A stretch of 64,000 nt of DNA from Celeribacter naphthalenivorans (GTDB lineage: Bacteria; Pseudomonadota; Alphaproteobacteria; Rhodobacterales; Rhodobacteraceae), in assembly GCF_020524585.1 (NCBI RefSeq), contig NZ_JAIVLK010000010.1, positions 1-64,000 on the forward strand, read 5' to 3'. Below, piece by piece: positions 9,093 through 16,765 of the stretch. The notes beneath the pieces are model-generated. The model was not told where the DNA came from. It did no database searches and saw only the letters and a program-made list of their open reading frames with translations. Each line of letters begins with the position of its first letter. Positions within the stretch are counted from its first letter, which is position 1. Position numbers and translations under genes: made by a program.

Positions 9093-9732
9093 GGTTCTTC
9101 TCCTCGAACATGCAGAGATCGCGGATCAGGCACGCGCTGCATTTCGGTTTGCGCGCGACACAGGTGTAGCGTCCGTGCAGGATCATCCAGTGATGCGCAT
9201 GTTGTTGAAATTCGGCGGGAATATGGTCTTCGATGGCACGTTCGACCGCCACCACATCCTTGCCCACGGCAACACCGGAGCGGTTGCCGAAACGGAAAAT
9301 ATGCGTGTCCACCGCCTGCGTCGGCACATGCCACCACATGTTCAACACGACATTGGCGGTCTTGCGTCCGACGCCCGGAAGGCTCTCCAAGGCGGCCCGC
9401 GACGAGGGCACGATGCCGTCATAGTCGTCGACCAAAATCTGGCTCAACTTGATGACATTCTTCGCTTTGTTGCGGTACAGCCCGATGGTTTTGATGTGTT
9501 CGATCAGGCCCTCTTCGCCCAGATCGAGCATTTTCTGCGGCGTATCGGCGATTTTGAACAGCTCTGCGGTCGCCTTGTTCACGCCCTTGTCGGTCGCCTG
9601 CGCGGAGAGCGCGACGGCCACCACCAATGTATAGGCGTTCACGTGATCCAACTCGCCCTTGGGTTCAGGCTCAGCAGCCTGAAAGCGGGTGAAAATCTCA
9701 TGGATCGTATGATAATCGAGCTGTTTGGTCAT
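9085..9732 (-). CDS. nth: Endonuclease III (bifunctional DNA glycosylase/AP lyase)
   Basis: 215 residues, normal for Nth. The helix-hairpin-helix LPGVGRKTANVVLN contains the Schiff-base Lys124, VDTHIFR holds the catalytic Asp142, and the C-terminal [4Fe-4S] cluster ligands are C191-x6-C198-x2-C201-x5-C207. It removes oxidised pyrimidines and nicks AP sites in base excision repair. It is the first gene of a two-gene unit with the downstream kinase. Confidence 0.96.
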   Translation of the reverse strand: MTKQLDYHTIHEIFTRFQAAEPEPKGELDHVNAYTLVVAVALSAQATDKGVNKATAELFKIADTPQKMLDLGEEGLIEHIKTIGLYRNKAKNVIKLSQILVDDYDGIVPSSRAALESLPGVGRKTANVVLNMWWHVPTQAVDTHIFRFGNRSGVAVGKDVVAVERAIEDHIPAEFQQHAHHWMILHGRYTCVARKPKCSACLIRDLCMFEEKNLD

Positions 9733-9919
9733 GGGCTTCTAATGCCTTGTCACAGGGATCGGGGCAAGCCGTTCCTTTGATCGATAGATTTTTCCTAAAA
9801 TCCTTCGAAAATCAGATGAAAATTCGCATCATTTTGTGTCGAAAAACAAACCGCAGTTAATTTTCGATTCAATCCTATCCCGCATTCTAAGCACAGAGAT
9901 TTTCAAGTGGGACGACAGA

Positions 9920-10630
9920 ATGGACCCCTTTGCGGCTTACGGCATGAATGCAGGCGCGGCGCTCATGGACGAGGATGACACCAATCAAACCATCGCGGCA
10001 CAGCCCCTGTCCAGCTATGGTCTGTCGGGCTTTGGTCTGCCGGGCTTTGGCCCCGGCGTGATGGTTGAGACCAGCGAAGGGGCGCAACCCGTCGAATGGC
10101 TGCGTCCGGGCGATCTTTTGCTGACTCGTGACGAGGGTTTCAAACCGCTGCTTTGGGTTGGGCGCAGTGCTCTGTCGGACGCGGCGATCAAGCCGCCCTT
10201 GCGTATTCATGCGGGCGCCTTCGGAAAACGCACGCCAGAGCGCGATCTGATCCTCGCGCCCGGTCACCATATCCTTCTGCGCTCGGCGCAGGTCGAGTTG
10301 CATTTCTTTGAGAGTGAGGTGTTGGTGCCCTCTGGCGATCTCGCCACAGAAGCGGAGGTCGACTACACCCCGCCTGCCTCGGACTATGCCTATTGCCATC
10401 TCGTCATGGCCGACCATCAGATGCTTTTGACCGAAGGCGTCTGGACCGAAAGCCTGTTTCCGGACGAAGAAACCCTCTCCGCTTTGGGCGCACAGGCGCG
10501 GGCGGAAATTACTGCCAAGCTCGGCCCGACTTTGATCCGGGCACAGCGGGCGCGGATGACACTTAATCCCGGCGAGGCGGTCGTGTTGCAACCGCGTTCC
10601 GCCATCGCGGCGCGGCGCATGGCCGCGTAA
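9920..10630 (+). CDS. Stand-alone Hint-domain protein with Cys1 replaced
   Basis: 236 residues from ATG 9920 (an in-frame GTG at 9836 would add 28). Residues about 42-190 follow the Hedgehog/intein (Hint_2) fold common in Rhodobacterales: GFGPGVMVETSEGAQPVEWL then RPGDLLLTRDEGFKPLLWVGR, and LAPGHHILLRSAQVELHF as the B-block His segment. The usual first residue is Cys (C-F-x-P-G-T-x-I-x-T); here it is Gly42, and the only Cys in the protein (YAYCHLV) is far downstream, so self-cleavage by the normal mechanism is not expected. No signal peptide or partner domain is seen. Function unknown. Confidence 0.7.
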   Translation: MDPFAAYGMNAGAALMDEDDTNQTIAAQPLSSYGLSGFGLPGFGPGVMVETSEGAQPVEWLRPGDLLLTRDEGFKPLLWVGRSALSDAAIKPPLRIHAGAFGKRTPERDLILAPGHHILLRSAQVELHFFESEVLVPSGDLATEAEVDYTPPASDYAYCHLVMADHQMLLTEGVWTESLFPDEETLSALGAQARAEITAKLGPTLIRAQRARMTLNPGEAVVLQPRSAIAARRMAA

Positions 10631-10716
10631 TCCGCAAGTTTCGGGTCGGCAAGCCCAGTGCGACAAGATAGGCTCTCTCCTGATCCCATCTTTGATCCTT
10701 CGCCGGAGCCCGCCCG

Positions 10717-11622
10717 ATGTCCGCTGACCTCGAAAACCTCACCGAGAGCGCCCCTGCCCCGGAGCCGTTTGAGGATCGCTATCACTTCAACGTCGTGCGC
10801 CGGGCCATCGACATCATCGACCAGTCCGAACAGCCTCTGTCGCTCGACACTCTGGCCGCCGAGCTGGGTATGTCGCCCTATCACCTGCAAAAGCTCTTTA
10901 GCCAATGGGCGGGTGTCTCTCCGAAACGGTTTCAGCAATATCTGACATTGAGTCATGCCAAGGCCCTCATTGCGCAAAACCACAGCCTCTTGGACACGAC
11001 CGAGGCCACGGGCATGTCCAGCACCGGACGGTTGCACGATCTCTTCGTGCGTTGGGAGGCGATGAGCCCCGGTGAATATGCCCGCAAGGGCGAGGGGTTG
11101 ACCATTTCCTACGGCTGGTTCGACACGCCTTTCGGGCGCAGCCTCGCTATGGCCACGTCGCGCGGGCTTTGCGCCATGGCGTTCACGTCCGAATGTCGCG
11201 ATCAGGACGCTTTTGCCGACCTGTCTTCCCGCTGGCCCAAAGCTGCTTTCGCGCACAACTCCGACGCGGTGCGCCCCTTTGTCGAGGCCGCTCTTGGCGG
11301 CGGCGAAACCAAACTGCATCTCATCGGCGGCCCGTTTCAGATCAAGGTCTGGGAAGCCCTCCTGTCGATCCCTTCCGGTCAGGTCACCACCTATTCCGAC
11401 ATCGCGCGGGCCATCGGCAACCCCAAGGCGGTGCGCGCGGTCGGCACGGCCGTTGGTCATAATCCGGTGAGCTGGCTCATCCCCTGCCACCGGGTGCTGC
11501 GCAAAACCGGGGCCTTGGGCGGCTATCATTGGGGCTTGCCGGTCAAACGCGCGCTTTTGGCCTATGAAAGCCTCAAAGCCGATGCCCTCTCCTCTGAGCG
11601 AAAACCCGCCACATTTTCGTGA
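10717..11622 (+). CDS. AraC-type HTH / methylated-DNA-protein-cysteine methyltransferase (Ada-like without zinc domain)
   Basis: 301 residues. Residues 25-125 form an AraC HTH (LSLDTLAAELGMSPYHLQKLF..., GVSPKRFQQYLTLSHAK). Residues 130-290 are an Ogt/MGMT domain with the acceptor site NPVSWLIPCHRVLRKTG, Cys257 being the methyl acceptor, plus the GPFQIKVWEAL and ARAIGNPKAVRAVGTAVG segments. The N-terminal Cys4-zinc phosphotriester-repair domain of E. coli Ada is absent, so Ada-style methylphosphotriester sensing is not possible by that route. It should repair O6-methylguanine and may still regulate DNA. No alkB or alkA is adjacent. Confidence 0.9.
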   Translation: MSADLENLTESAPAPEPFEDRYHFNVVRRAIDIIDQSEQPLSLDTLAAELGMSPYHLQKLFSQWAGVSPKRFQQYLTLSHAKALIAQNHSLLDTTEATGMSSTGRLHDLFVRWEAMSPGEYARKGEGLTISYGWFDTPFGRSLAMATSRGLCAMAFTSECRDQDAFADLSSRWPKAAFAHNSDAVRPFVEAALGGGETKLHLIGGPFQIKVWEALLSIPSGQVTTYSDIARAIGNPKAVRAVGTAVGHNPVSWLIPCHRVLRKTGALGGYHWGLPVKRALLAYESLKADALSSERKPATFS

Positions 11623-11701
11623 TCGCGATAAATCCACCGTGCCAGAGCCGCGAGACACAGGTAAAACCAGCGTCAAGAGCAGTTTCTCAAGGAGGATCCA
11701 A

Positions 11702-12352
11702 ATGAAATCCCCGTTTTATATCGCTATTCCGCTGGTGGCCGCTTTCGGCCTGACCGCCTGTATGGACAGCTACGACCCCAACACCAAAGCCACGCAGGGC
11801 GTTGCCCTCGGTGCGGCCCTCGGCGGCATCACCGCAGCCGCCACTTCGGGCAGCAATGACAAACTTGCCAAAGTGGCCGTGGGCGCCATGATCGGGGGGG
11901 CCGTGGGCGGCGCCATTGGTCAGCAATTGGACAAACAGGCCGCCGATCTGCGTGAGGATCTTGGCAATGACGACGTGAAAATCGTCAACACCGGCTCGCA
12001 GCTGATCGTGACCATGCCACAGGACATCCTGTTCGCCACCGACAGCGCCGTGGTCGTGCCCTCGCTGCAAACCGACCTGCGCAAGCTGGCGTACAACCTG
12101 CAGGACTATCCGAACACCACGGTTCAAATCATCGGTCACACCGACAGCACAGGATCTGCGGGCTATAACCAAGAGCTGTCGACCCGCCGCGCCTCTGCCG
12201 TGTCGACCATTCTGACCGCCAATGGCGTCGCTCCGGGCCGCGTCCGCGCCTATGGGCGTGGCGAAGATCAACCGATCGCCACCAACCTGACGCCCGAGGG
12301 CAAGGCGCAGAACCGTCGCGTCGAGATCATCATCACGCCGAACGCGGCCTGA
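11702..12352 (+). CDS. OmpA-family outer-membrane lipoprotein with glycine-zipper region
   Basis: 216 residues. The start at 11702 has a strong AAGGAGG and is followed by a lipoprotein signal ending in the lipobox FGLTAC (lipidated Cys about residue 19). Residues 35-85 are Gly/Ala-rich with a glycine-zipper pattern (GVALGAALGGITAAA, GAMIGGAVGGAIGQQL). Residues 105-215 are an OmpA-type peptidoglycan-binding domain (DILFATDSAVVVPS, IIGHTDSTGSAGYNQELSTRRA, GRGEDQP, NRRVEIII). It probably ties the outer membrane to the cell wall. It stands alone and ends at a good terminator. Confidence 0.9.
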   Translation: MKSPFYIAIPLVAAFGLTACMDSYDPNTKATQGVALGAALGGITAAATSGSNDKLAKVAVGAMIGGAVGGAIGQQLDKQAADLREDLGNDDVKIVNTGSQLIVTMPQDILFATDSAVVVPSLQTDLRKLAYNLQDYPNTTVQIIGHTDSTGSAGYNQELSTRRASAVSTILTANGVAPGRVRAYGRGEDQPIATNLTPEGKAQNRRVEIIITPNAA

Positions 12353-12372
12353 TCGCCCTGATATAAGTTTCG

Positions 12373-12400
12373 AAAGGCCGGGCATGTCCCGGCCTTTTTT
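12373..12400 (+). terminator. Intrinsic terminator after the OmpA lipoprotein gene
   Basis: The stem AAAGGCCGGG / CCCGGCCTTT with a 4-nt loop is followed by a T run, 20 bp past the stop codon. Confidence 0.88.
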
Positions 12401-12417
12401 ATGGCTCACGACTTAGG

Positions 12418-12438
12418 CTGGTCATATAATCTGACCAG
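12418..12438. promoter_or_regulatory. Palindromic operator enclosing a consensus -10 box, upstream of the FadR-type regulator
   Basis: A perfect inverted repeat CTGGTCA (12418-12424) / TGACCAG (12432-12438) flanks a 7-bp centre whose first six bases are TATAAT (12425-12430), the exact sigma-70 -10 hexamer. The regulator's ATG is at 12457, about 19 bp downstream. CTGGTC...GACCAG half-sites resemble FadR/PdhR-family operators, although the spacing here is wider than in E. coli. Binding would mask the -10 box, so autorepression is the simple inference. Confidence 0.6.
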
Positions 12439-12456
12439 TCACAGCACGAGAGCCCC

Positions 12457-13227
12457 ATGCCCTTTCAAAAAGTCACCCCCGAGAAACTCAGCGCCTCCGT
12501 GGCGCGTCAGGTCGAGCTTTTGATCCTGCGCGGGATTTTGCGGCCTGGCGAACGCCTGCCCTCTGAACGCGATCTGTCGGAGCGGCTGGGCGTATCGCGG
12601 CCTTCGGTGCGCGAGGCCGTGGCGGAGTTGACCGACAAGGGCCTGTTGGAGACCCGCGCCAATGCAGGCATCTTCGTGGCCGATGTCTTGGGCTCAGCTT
12701 TCTCGCCTGCCTTGGTCAAACTCTTCGGCAGCCATGACGAGGCGGTGTTCGACTACATCGCCTTTCGCCGTGATATGGAGGGGCTGGCCGCCGAACGCGC
12801 GGCCAAGATGGCCTCTGACACCGACCTGAAAGTCATCGCCACGATCTTTGAAAAGATGGAAGCGGCACATCCGAAGCGCAATCCGACCGAGGAAGCCCGT
12901 CTCGACGCCGAGTTTCACCTGTCGATTATTGAGGCCTCGCATAACGTCATCATGCTGCACATGATGCGCTCTATGTTCGATCTGCTGCGCGAGGGCGTGT
13001 TCTACAACCGCTCGGTGATGTTCAAACAACGCACCAATCGCGCGCAACTTTTGGAGCAACACCGCGCCATCCACGACGCGCTCCAAGCCCGCAATCCAGA
13101 AGCCGCCCGCGCCGCTGTGACCCAGCATCTCAACTATGTCGAAGAGGCACTTTTGGATCAGCAGAGATGCGAGCGCAATGAAGAGGTCGCAAAACTCAGG
13201 TTCGAACACGAACAGGCGCGTGGCTAA
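12457..13227 (+). CDS. FadR-subfamily GntR transcriptional regulator
   Basis: 256 residues. Residues 10-75 are a GntR winged helix (RPGERLPSERDLSERLGVSRPSVREAVAELTDKGLLETRANAGIFV). Residues 95-240 are an FCD ligand domain with the metal/ligand residues in DAEFHLSIIEASHN, EQHRAIHDAL and VTQHLNYVEE. FCD-type regulators usually sense organic acids or sugar acids. No catabolic genes adjoin it, so its target is unknown; the palindrome over its own -10 box suggests autoregulation. Confidence 0.88.
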   Translation: MPFQKVTPEKLSASVARQVELLILRGILRPGERLPSERDLSERLGVSRPSVREAVAELTDKGLLETRANAGIFVADVLGSAFSPALVKLFGSHDEAVFDYIAFRRDMEGLAAERAAKMASDTDLKVIATIFEKMEAAHPKRNPTEEARLDAEFHLSIIEASHNVIMLHMMRSMFDLLREGVFYNRSVMFKQRTNRAQLLEQHRAIHDALQARNPEAARAAVTQHLNYVEEALLDQQRCERNEEVAKLRFEHEQARG

Positions 13228-13252
13228 CCCTTTCATTGCAGGCCAAATACTC

Positions 13253-13282
13253 AAAAAGCCCCGCCAATTTTGGCGGGGCTTT
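13253..13282. terminator. Bidirectional terminator between the GntR regulator and atpF
   Basis: A 13-bp stem AAAGCCCCGCCAA / TTGGCGGGGCTTT with a 2-nt loop separates convergent genes. On the minus strand it is followed by a T run that runs into a copy of the TTGAGTATTTGG motif. Confidence 0.88.
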
Positions 13283-13325
13283 CTATCAGGGTCTGTCTGA
13301 TCCGGTCAGGAGATCAAACGAGGAC

Positions 13326-13883
13326 TTAGTGCAGCTTGTCACCAACTTCGGCTATCGAGGTGTCGATCAGGGCGTTGGCGTCCGCAGCAGTCATGTTTTT
13401 CGCAATCACGTCGGTTGCAGCAGCCACGGCGACGGTGATCGCGGTGTTGCGCACTTCGCGGATGGCGGCAGCTTCGGCGGCACCGATTTGCTCTTCGGCG
13501 GCGGCGAGACGGCGGGCGATGGAGGATTTCAGATCCTCTTTCGCTTTCACCGCAGCAGCTTCCGCGTCTTTTTTCGCTTGAGCGACGATGGCGTCGGCCT
13601 GTTCCTGAACTTCGCGCTGTTTGCGCTCGTAGGAGGCGAGGATCGACTGAGCTTCTTCACGCAGAGCGCGGGCTTCGTCCAGTTCGGATTTGATGCCTGC
13701 GGCGCGCTGATCGAGCATGCCACCGATCATCGACGGAACTTTCTTCCAGAGAAGAATGCCGATGAAGACCAGGAAGCCCAGAAGCACGACGAAGTTGGTG
13801 TTCTTAAGTGAAAAGAACGGGCCGGTTGCGGCGAAGGCCGGGCTGGCCGCAGTGAGGGCGATGAGGAGAGAAAGTTTTTTCAT
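13326..13883 (-). CDS. atpF: F0F1 ATP synthase subunit b
   Basis: 185 residues: a short hydrophobic N-terminus (signal-like MKKLSLLIALTAASPAFA), a membrane helix around residues 28-48 (FVVLLGFLVFIGILLW), then a long charged coiled coil (DQRAAGIKSELDEARALREEAQSILASYER) that forms the peripheral stalk joining F0 to F1. Last gene of the F0 operon; 4 bp separate it from the b' gene. Confidence 0.93.
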   Translation of the reverse strand: MKKLSLLIALTAASPAFAATGPFFSLKNTNFVVLLGFLVFIGILLWKKVPSMIGGMLDQRAAGIKSELDEARALREEAQSILASYERKQREVQEQADAIVAQAKKDAEAAAVKAKEDLKSSIARRLAAAEEQIGAAEAAAIREVRNTAITVAVAAATDVIAKNMTAADANALIDTSIAEVGDKLH

Positions 13884-13887
13884 GTCC

Positions 13888-14424
13888 TTAGCCTTTCATC
13901 CGTGCGGTGACAGCAGCCGTGATCGAACGCGCATCGGCGGAGGAGCCCATGGCGGCGACGAGTTCCTTGGCGGTGTCTTTGGCCACGTCCTTGACGCTTT
14001 CCAAAGCTCCGTCGCGGATCTCAGCGATGGCTTTTTCAGATTCGGCGGCTTTCGCGGAGATCTCTGCATCGGCCTTGGCGGTCGCGGCATCAAGATCGGC
14101 CTGAATGGCTGCACGGGTTTCATTGGCGATCTGCTGGGCTTGAGCTTTCGCCTCGGCCAGAGCAGCGTTATACGCCGCTTCCGCTTCTTTCGCTTTGAGC
14201 TTGAGCTCTTCGGCGGCGGAAATATCATTCATGATCGTGCCGGAGCGCTCGGCGAGCACCGTGGAGATGCGCGGCAGTGCGATCTTGGACAGCACGAAGT
14301 AGATCACGACGAGCGTGACCAGAAGCCAGAAAATCTGGTTGGGGAAAGTGGAGAAGTCGAGCTGCGGCATGCCCGCTTCTGCGGCGCCGTGTGCGGCTTC
14401 TGCACCGTGTGTTTCGGTTGCCAT
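13888..14424 (-). CDS. atpG: F0F1 ATP synthase subunit b'
   Basis: 178 residues from ATG 14424, chosen because AGGAGGACAAG precedes it; the open frame extends upstream to 14532 without support. A membrane helix ([24 protein letters not shown]) is followed by an Ala/Glu/Lys-rich coiled coil. Having b and b' as separate genes is typical of photosynthetic and related alphaproteobacteria. The two form a heterodimeric outer stalk. The symbol atpG is used for b' in this group; it should not be confused with gamma. Confidence 0.92.
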   Translation of the reverse strand: MATETHGAEAAHGAAEAGMPQLDFSTFPNQIFWLLVTLVVIYFVLSKIALPRISTVLAERSGTIMNDISAAEELKLKAKEAEAAYNAALAEAKAQAQQIANETRAAIQADLDAATAKADAEISAKAAESEKAIAEIRDGALESVKDVAKDTAKELVAAMGSSADARSITAAVTARMKG

Positions 14425-14588
14425 CTTGTCCTCCTGGCTCTGACCTAAATCCCCCGAACGGGCCGGGAGAAGCCCTGAATGTGGTCGCAATGCCCATAGC
14501 GAAAATCTTTCGATTTCCTCAGCATTGCTCACATATTACGCGAGGGTGGGACAGAAGTCCCACCCTGCCGTAAGGATGGTGCGTCGGA

Positions 14589-14825
14589 TCAGACGGCGAA
14601 CATCAGGAGCAGAGCGACGAGGAACGAGAAGATCCCCAGAGCTTCTGCGAAGGCCATGCCGATGAAGAGCGTCGCGGTTTGCGAAGCAGCGGCGGACGGG
14701 TTGCGCAGAGCGCCGGAGAGGTAGTTACCTGCAACGTTGCCCACACCCATTGCTGCGCCGCCCATGCCGATAGCGGTCAGACCAACACCGATGTATTTGC
14801 CGAGTTCTGCGATATTGCCTTCCAT
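14589..14825 (-). CDS. atpE: F0F1 ATP synthase subunit c
   Basis: 78 residues forming two membrane helices joined by a polar loop ([16 protein letters not shown]). The proton-carrying acid is the Glu in [15 protein letters not shown] of helix 2. This is the rotor ring subunit. It lies between atpB and the b' gene, with a 5'-AAGGAGATACCAC-type ribosome site. The glutamate is in the usual proton-type context; I see no sodium-ring Gln/Ser/Thr pattern. Confidence 0.96.
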   Translation of the reverse strand: MEGNIAELGKYIGVGLTAIGMGGAAMGVGNVAGNYLSGALRNPSAAASQTATLFIGMAFAEALGIFSFLVALLLMFAV

Positions 14826-14886
14826 TGTGGTATCTCCTTACGTTGGAATTGGCTGGAATTGAGTTCGAACCTGAGTGCTTGCGGCC

Positions 14887-15642
14887 TTAGTGGACCGGGT
14901 GCAGCGCGTCTTTCAGATAGACACAGGTCAGAATGGTGAACACGTAGGCCTGGATGAAGGCCACGAGGATTTCGAGACCGTACATGGCGGAGATCGCCAG
15001 AACGGAAACCGGAGAGATCGCGGCGATCGCTGCGAAACCGGCGAAAACTTTGATCACGGCGTGACCGGCCATCATGTTACCCGCAAGACGGATAGAGTGG
15101 CTGACGGGACGCACGAAGTAGGAGATCAGCTCGATCACCGCGAGAAGCGGGCGCACAGCGAGGGGCGCGGAGCTGACCCAGAAGAGAGCGAGGAACTTGG
15201 TGCCGTTTTTCGCGAAACCGAGGATGGTCACGAAGAGGAACACCAGGAGCGCCAGAACGCCTGTGACGGCGATGTGGGACGTCGTGGTGAACGACAGCGG
15301 CAGAAGGCCCAACATGTTCGAGAAGACGATGAAGATGAACAGCGTCATCACATAGGGGAAGTATTTCACGGCGTCTTTGCCGGTCACATCCTCGATCATC
15401 TTGTAGACGAAGCCGTAGGTCAGTTCCGCGATGGACTGGCCTTTCGACGGCACGATGGCGCGGCCACGGGAGCCAACGACCAGCAGAAAGATAACGCCGA
15501 TGACGGAGATCGCCATCCAGAGCGTCACGTTGGTGATGGTGTACCAATGCACCGGTCCGTCGCCAAAGAGCGGCGCGACCTTGAATTGGTCCATTGGGTG
15601 AAACACCAGGCTGCTTTCCGAACCGTGAGCCTCAGTCGCCAT
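14887..15642 (-). CDS. atpB: F0F1 ATP synthase subunit a
   Basis: 251 residues from ATG 15642, with five to six membrane helices. The essential stator Arg is in [20 protein letters not shown], followed by the conserved [21 protein letters not shown] end. It forms the half-channels for protons against the c ring. The start overlaps the end of atpI by 11 bp, so translation is coupled. The open frame extends to 15723 inside atpI and was not used. Confidence 0.96.
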   Translation of the reverse strand: MATEAHGSESSLVFHPMDQFKVAPLFGDGPVHWYTITNVTLWMAISVIGVIFLLVVGSRGRAIVPSKGQSIAELTYGFVYKMIEDVTGKDAVKYFPYVMTLFIFIVFSNMLGLLPLSFTTTSHIAVTGVLALLVFLFVTILGFAKNGTKFLALFWVSSAPLAVRPLLAVIELISYFVRPVSHSIRLAGNMMAGHAVIKVFAGFAAIAAISPVSVLAISAMYGLEILVAFIQAYVFTILTCVYLKDALHPVH

Positions 15643-16006
15643 GTTTGTCCCTCTCAGTACCTGCGGACGTCTCCGCGTTGTCATCTCTGGCCGCGCTTTG
15701 TTCAGCGACCTGTTGTTTTTCAATGTCCCGCGCGGTGCGCATCATCGTCTTGACGCCGGCCGCGAGGCCAAATCCGATAAACAGCACGAGAAACAGGGGC
15801 ATTGTGCCCAAAAGCTTATCCAGCCCGTATCCCATGCCAAAGCCGATCAGAAGACCGGCCACAAGTTCCGTCACCATCCGCCAGGCCATATTGGCCTGAG
15901 AAAAGTGTTCTTCGCCGCGGGAGGTTTTGGGCTTTTGCGCCTCTTTCACCTTCGTCAGCCGCTCTTCCAAAGCGCGCAAACGCTCGGGATCATGCGGTTC
16001 GGACAT
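15632..16006 (-). CDS. atpI: AtpZ/AtpI family protein
   Basis: 124 residues with a charged N-terminus, two membrane helices ([22 protein letters not shown] and [20 protein letters not shown]) and a charged tail. The glycine-rich first helix is the family hallmark. AtpI-type proteins help c-ring assembly or Mg2+ supply and lead the atp operon in many bacteria. It is the first gene of the F0 operon here; the 190-bp gap upstream should hold the promoter. Confidence 0.9.
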   Translation of the reverse strand: MSEPHDPERLRALEERLTKVKEAQKPKTSRGEEHFSQANMAWRMVTELVAGLLIGFGMGYGLDKLLGTMPLFLVLFIGFGLAAGVKTMMRTARDIEKQQVAEQSAARDDNAETSAGTERDKHGD

Positions 16007-16188
16007 GTGAATGGCCCCCTACGGTCAGTTGCGGGCAAGCTATGCGGGGGAGGATTTAGAGTCAACGCGGAATTGATCCTTTGGAAACCGCATTAAGGCA
16101 ATGAATTTATTGAGTATTTTTACAGCAAAGGAAACGCAAGAACATGACAAACAACGCCGTTAGCGCAAAAGGCTCGCGTTTTCGTTAT

Positions 16189-16204
16189 TCAACCAAATGG
16201 TTGA
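16189..16204. promoter_or_regulatory. Palindromic operator for the ArsR-family regulator
   Basis: A perfect inverted repeat TCAACCA / TGGTTGA with a 2-bp centre lies 32-47 bp upstream of the ATG at 16236. Short palindromes of this size are typical ArsR/SmtB-type binding sites. It covers an alternative upstream ATG at 16197, which argues that translation starts at 16236 and that this is promoter DNA. Confidence 0.6.
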
Positions 16205-16235
16205 CCAAACCCGCTTGCGCGCCTATCGGCAAGAC

Positions 16236-16571
16236 ATGACACATGATCTCGACCTCATCTTCGCAGCCCTTGGAGACCCGACCCGTCGGGCCATCCTGTC
16301 GATGCTGTTGGAGGACGATATGGCGGTCACCGATGTGGCCGATCCTTTCGAGATGTCCTTGGCGGCGGTGTCCAAGCACCTGACCATTCTGACCCGCGCG
16401 GGGCTGATTGCGCAGGAAAAGCGCGGCCGGGTGAAATGGTGCAAACTGGAGCCGGACGCGATGCGCGCGGCCTCTGTTTGGATGCAGGGCTTTGGGCAAT
16501 TCGACGAGATTGACCTCGACGGGCTGGAACGGTTTCTGGAGCGCGAGCTGTCGCAAGAGGGCGACGCATAA
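16236..16571 (+). CDS. ArsR-family winged-helix regulator
   Basis: 111 residues from ATG 16236 (an upstream ATG at 16197 lies inside the palindrome and is less likely). The HTH reads ALGDPTRRAILSMLLEDDMAVTDVADPFEMSLAAVSKHLTILTRAGLIAQEKRGRVKWCKL. The classical metal site ELCVCDL is not present (DMAVTDVAD instead), so it is probably not an arsenic sensor but belongs to the group often paired with SRPBCC proteins. No such partner is adjacent. Confidence 0.85.
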   Translation: MTHDLDLIFAALGDPTRRAILSMLLEDDMAVTDVADPFEMSLAAVSKHLTILTRAGLIAQEKRGRVKWCKLEPDAMRAASVWMQGFGQFDEIDLDGLERFLERELSQEGDA

Positions 16572-16572
16572 A

Positions 16573-16606
16573 AAAACGCACGGCCTTAGAGAAGCCGCGC
16601 GTTTTT
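16573..16606. terminator. Bidirectional terminator downstream of the ArsR gene
   Basis: The arms AAAAACGC...CGGC and GCCG...GCGTTTTT pair around a 9-nt loop. It is located between the ArsR gene and the 22-codon gene on the other strand. Confidence 0.75.
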
Positions 16607-16628
16607 GATTTCAGATGTCGCTCAGCGC

Positions 16629-16697
16629 TCAGAAGACAAAGCTCAGGATAGCGCCGACAACCACGACAAGACCGACCAGATAGATGACATTGTTCAT
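16629..16697 (-). CDS. 22-residue membrane peptide
   Basis: A 22-codon frame, from ATG 16697 to TGA at 16629. The peptide begins MNNVIYLVGLVVVVGAIL and ends SFVF, so it is essentially one membrane helix. The ribosome site AGAGGAACACAGTT is well placed, and a terminator follows directly. I recall short alphaproteobacterial proteins with the same IYLVGLVVVV.AILSF pattern, which supports a real gene. Function unknown; it is far below the usual gene-caller cutoff. Confidence 0.6.
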   Translation of the reverse strand: MNNVIYLVGLVVVVGAILSFVF

Positions 16698-16765
16698 AAC
16701 TGTGTTCCTCTTTCGATTTGAAAGACCAACGCACAGCGATGTGAATTTGTTCCCGACGCGGACCA

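Noticed and set aside
9836-9919. The GTG start at 9836 for the Hint protein
   Set aside because: It lacks a ribosome site, and the added 28 residues have no Hint similarity; ATG 9920 is more plausible, although weakly supported too.
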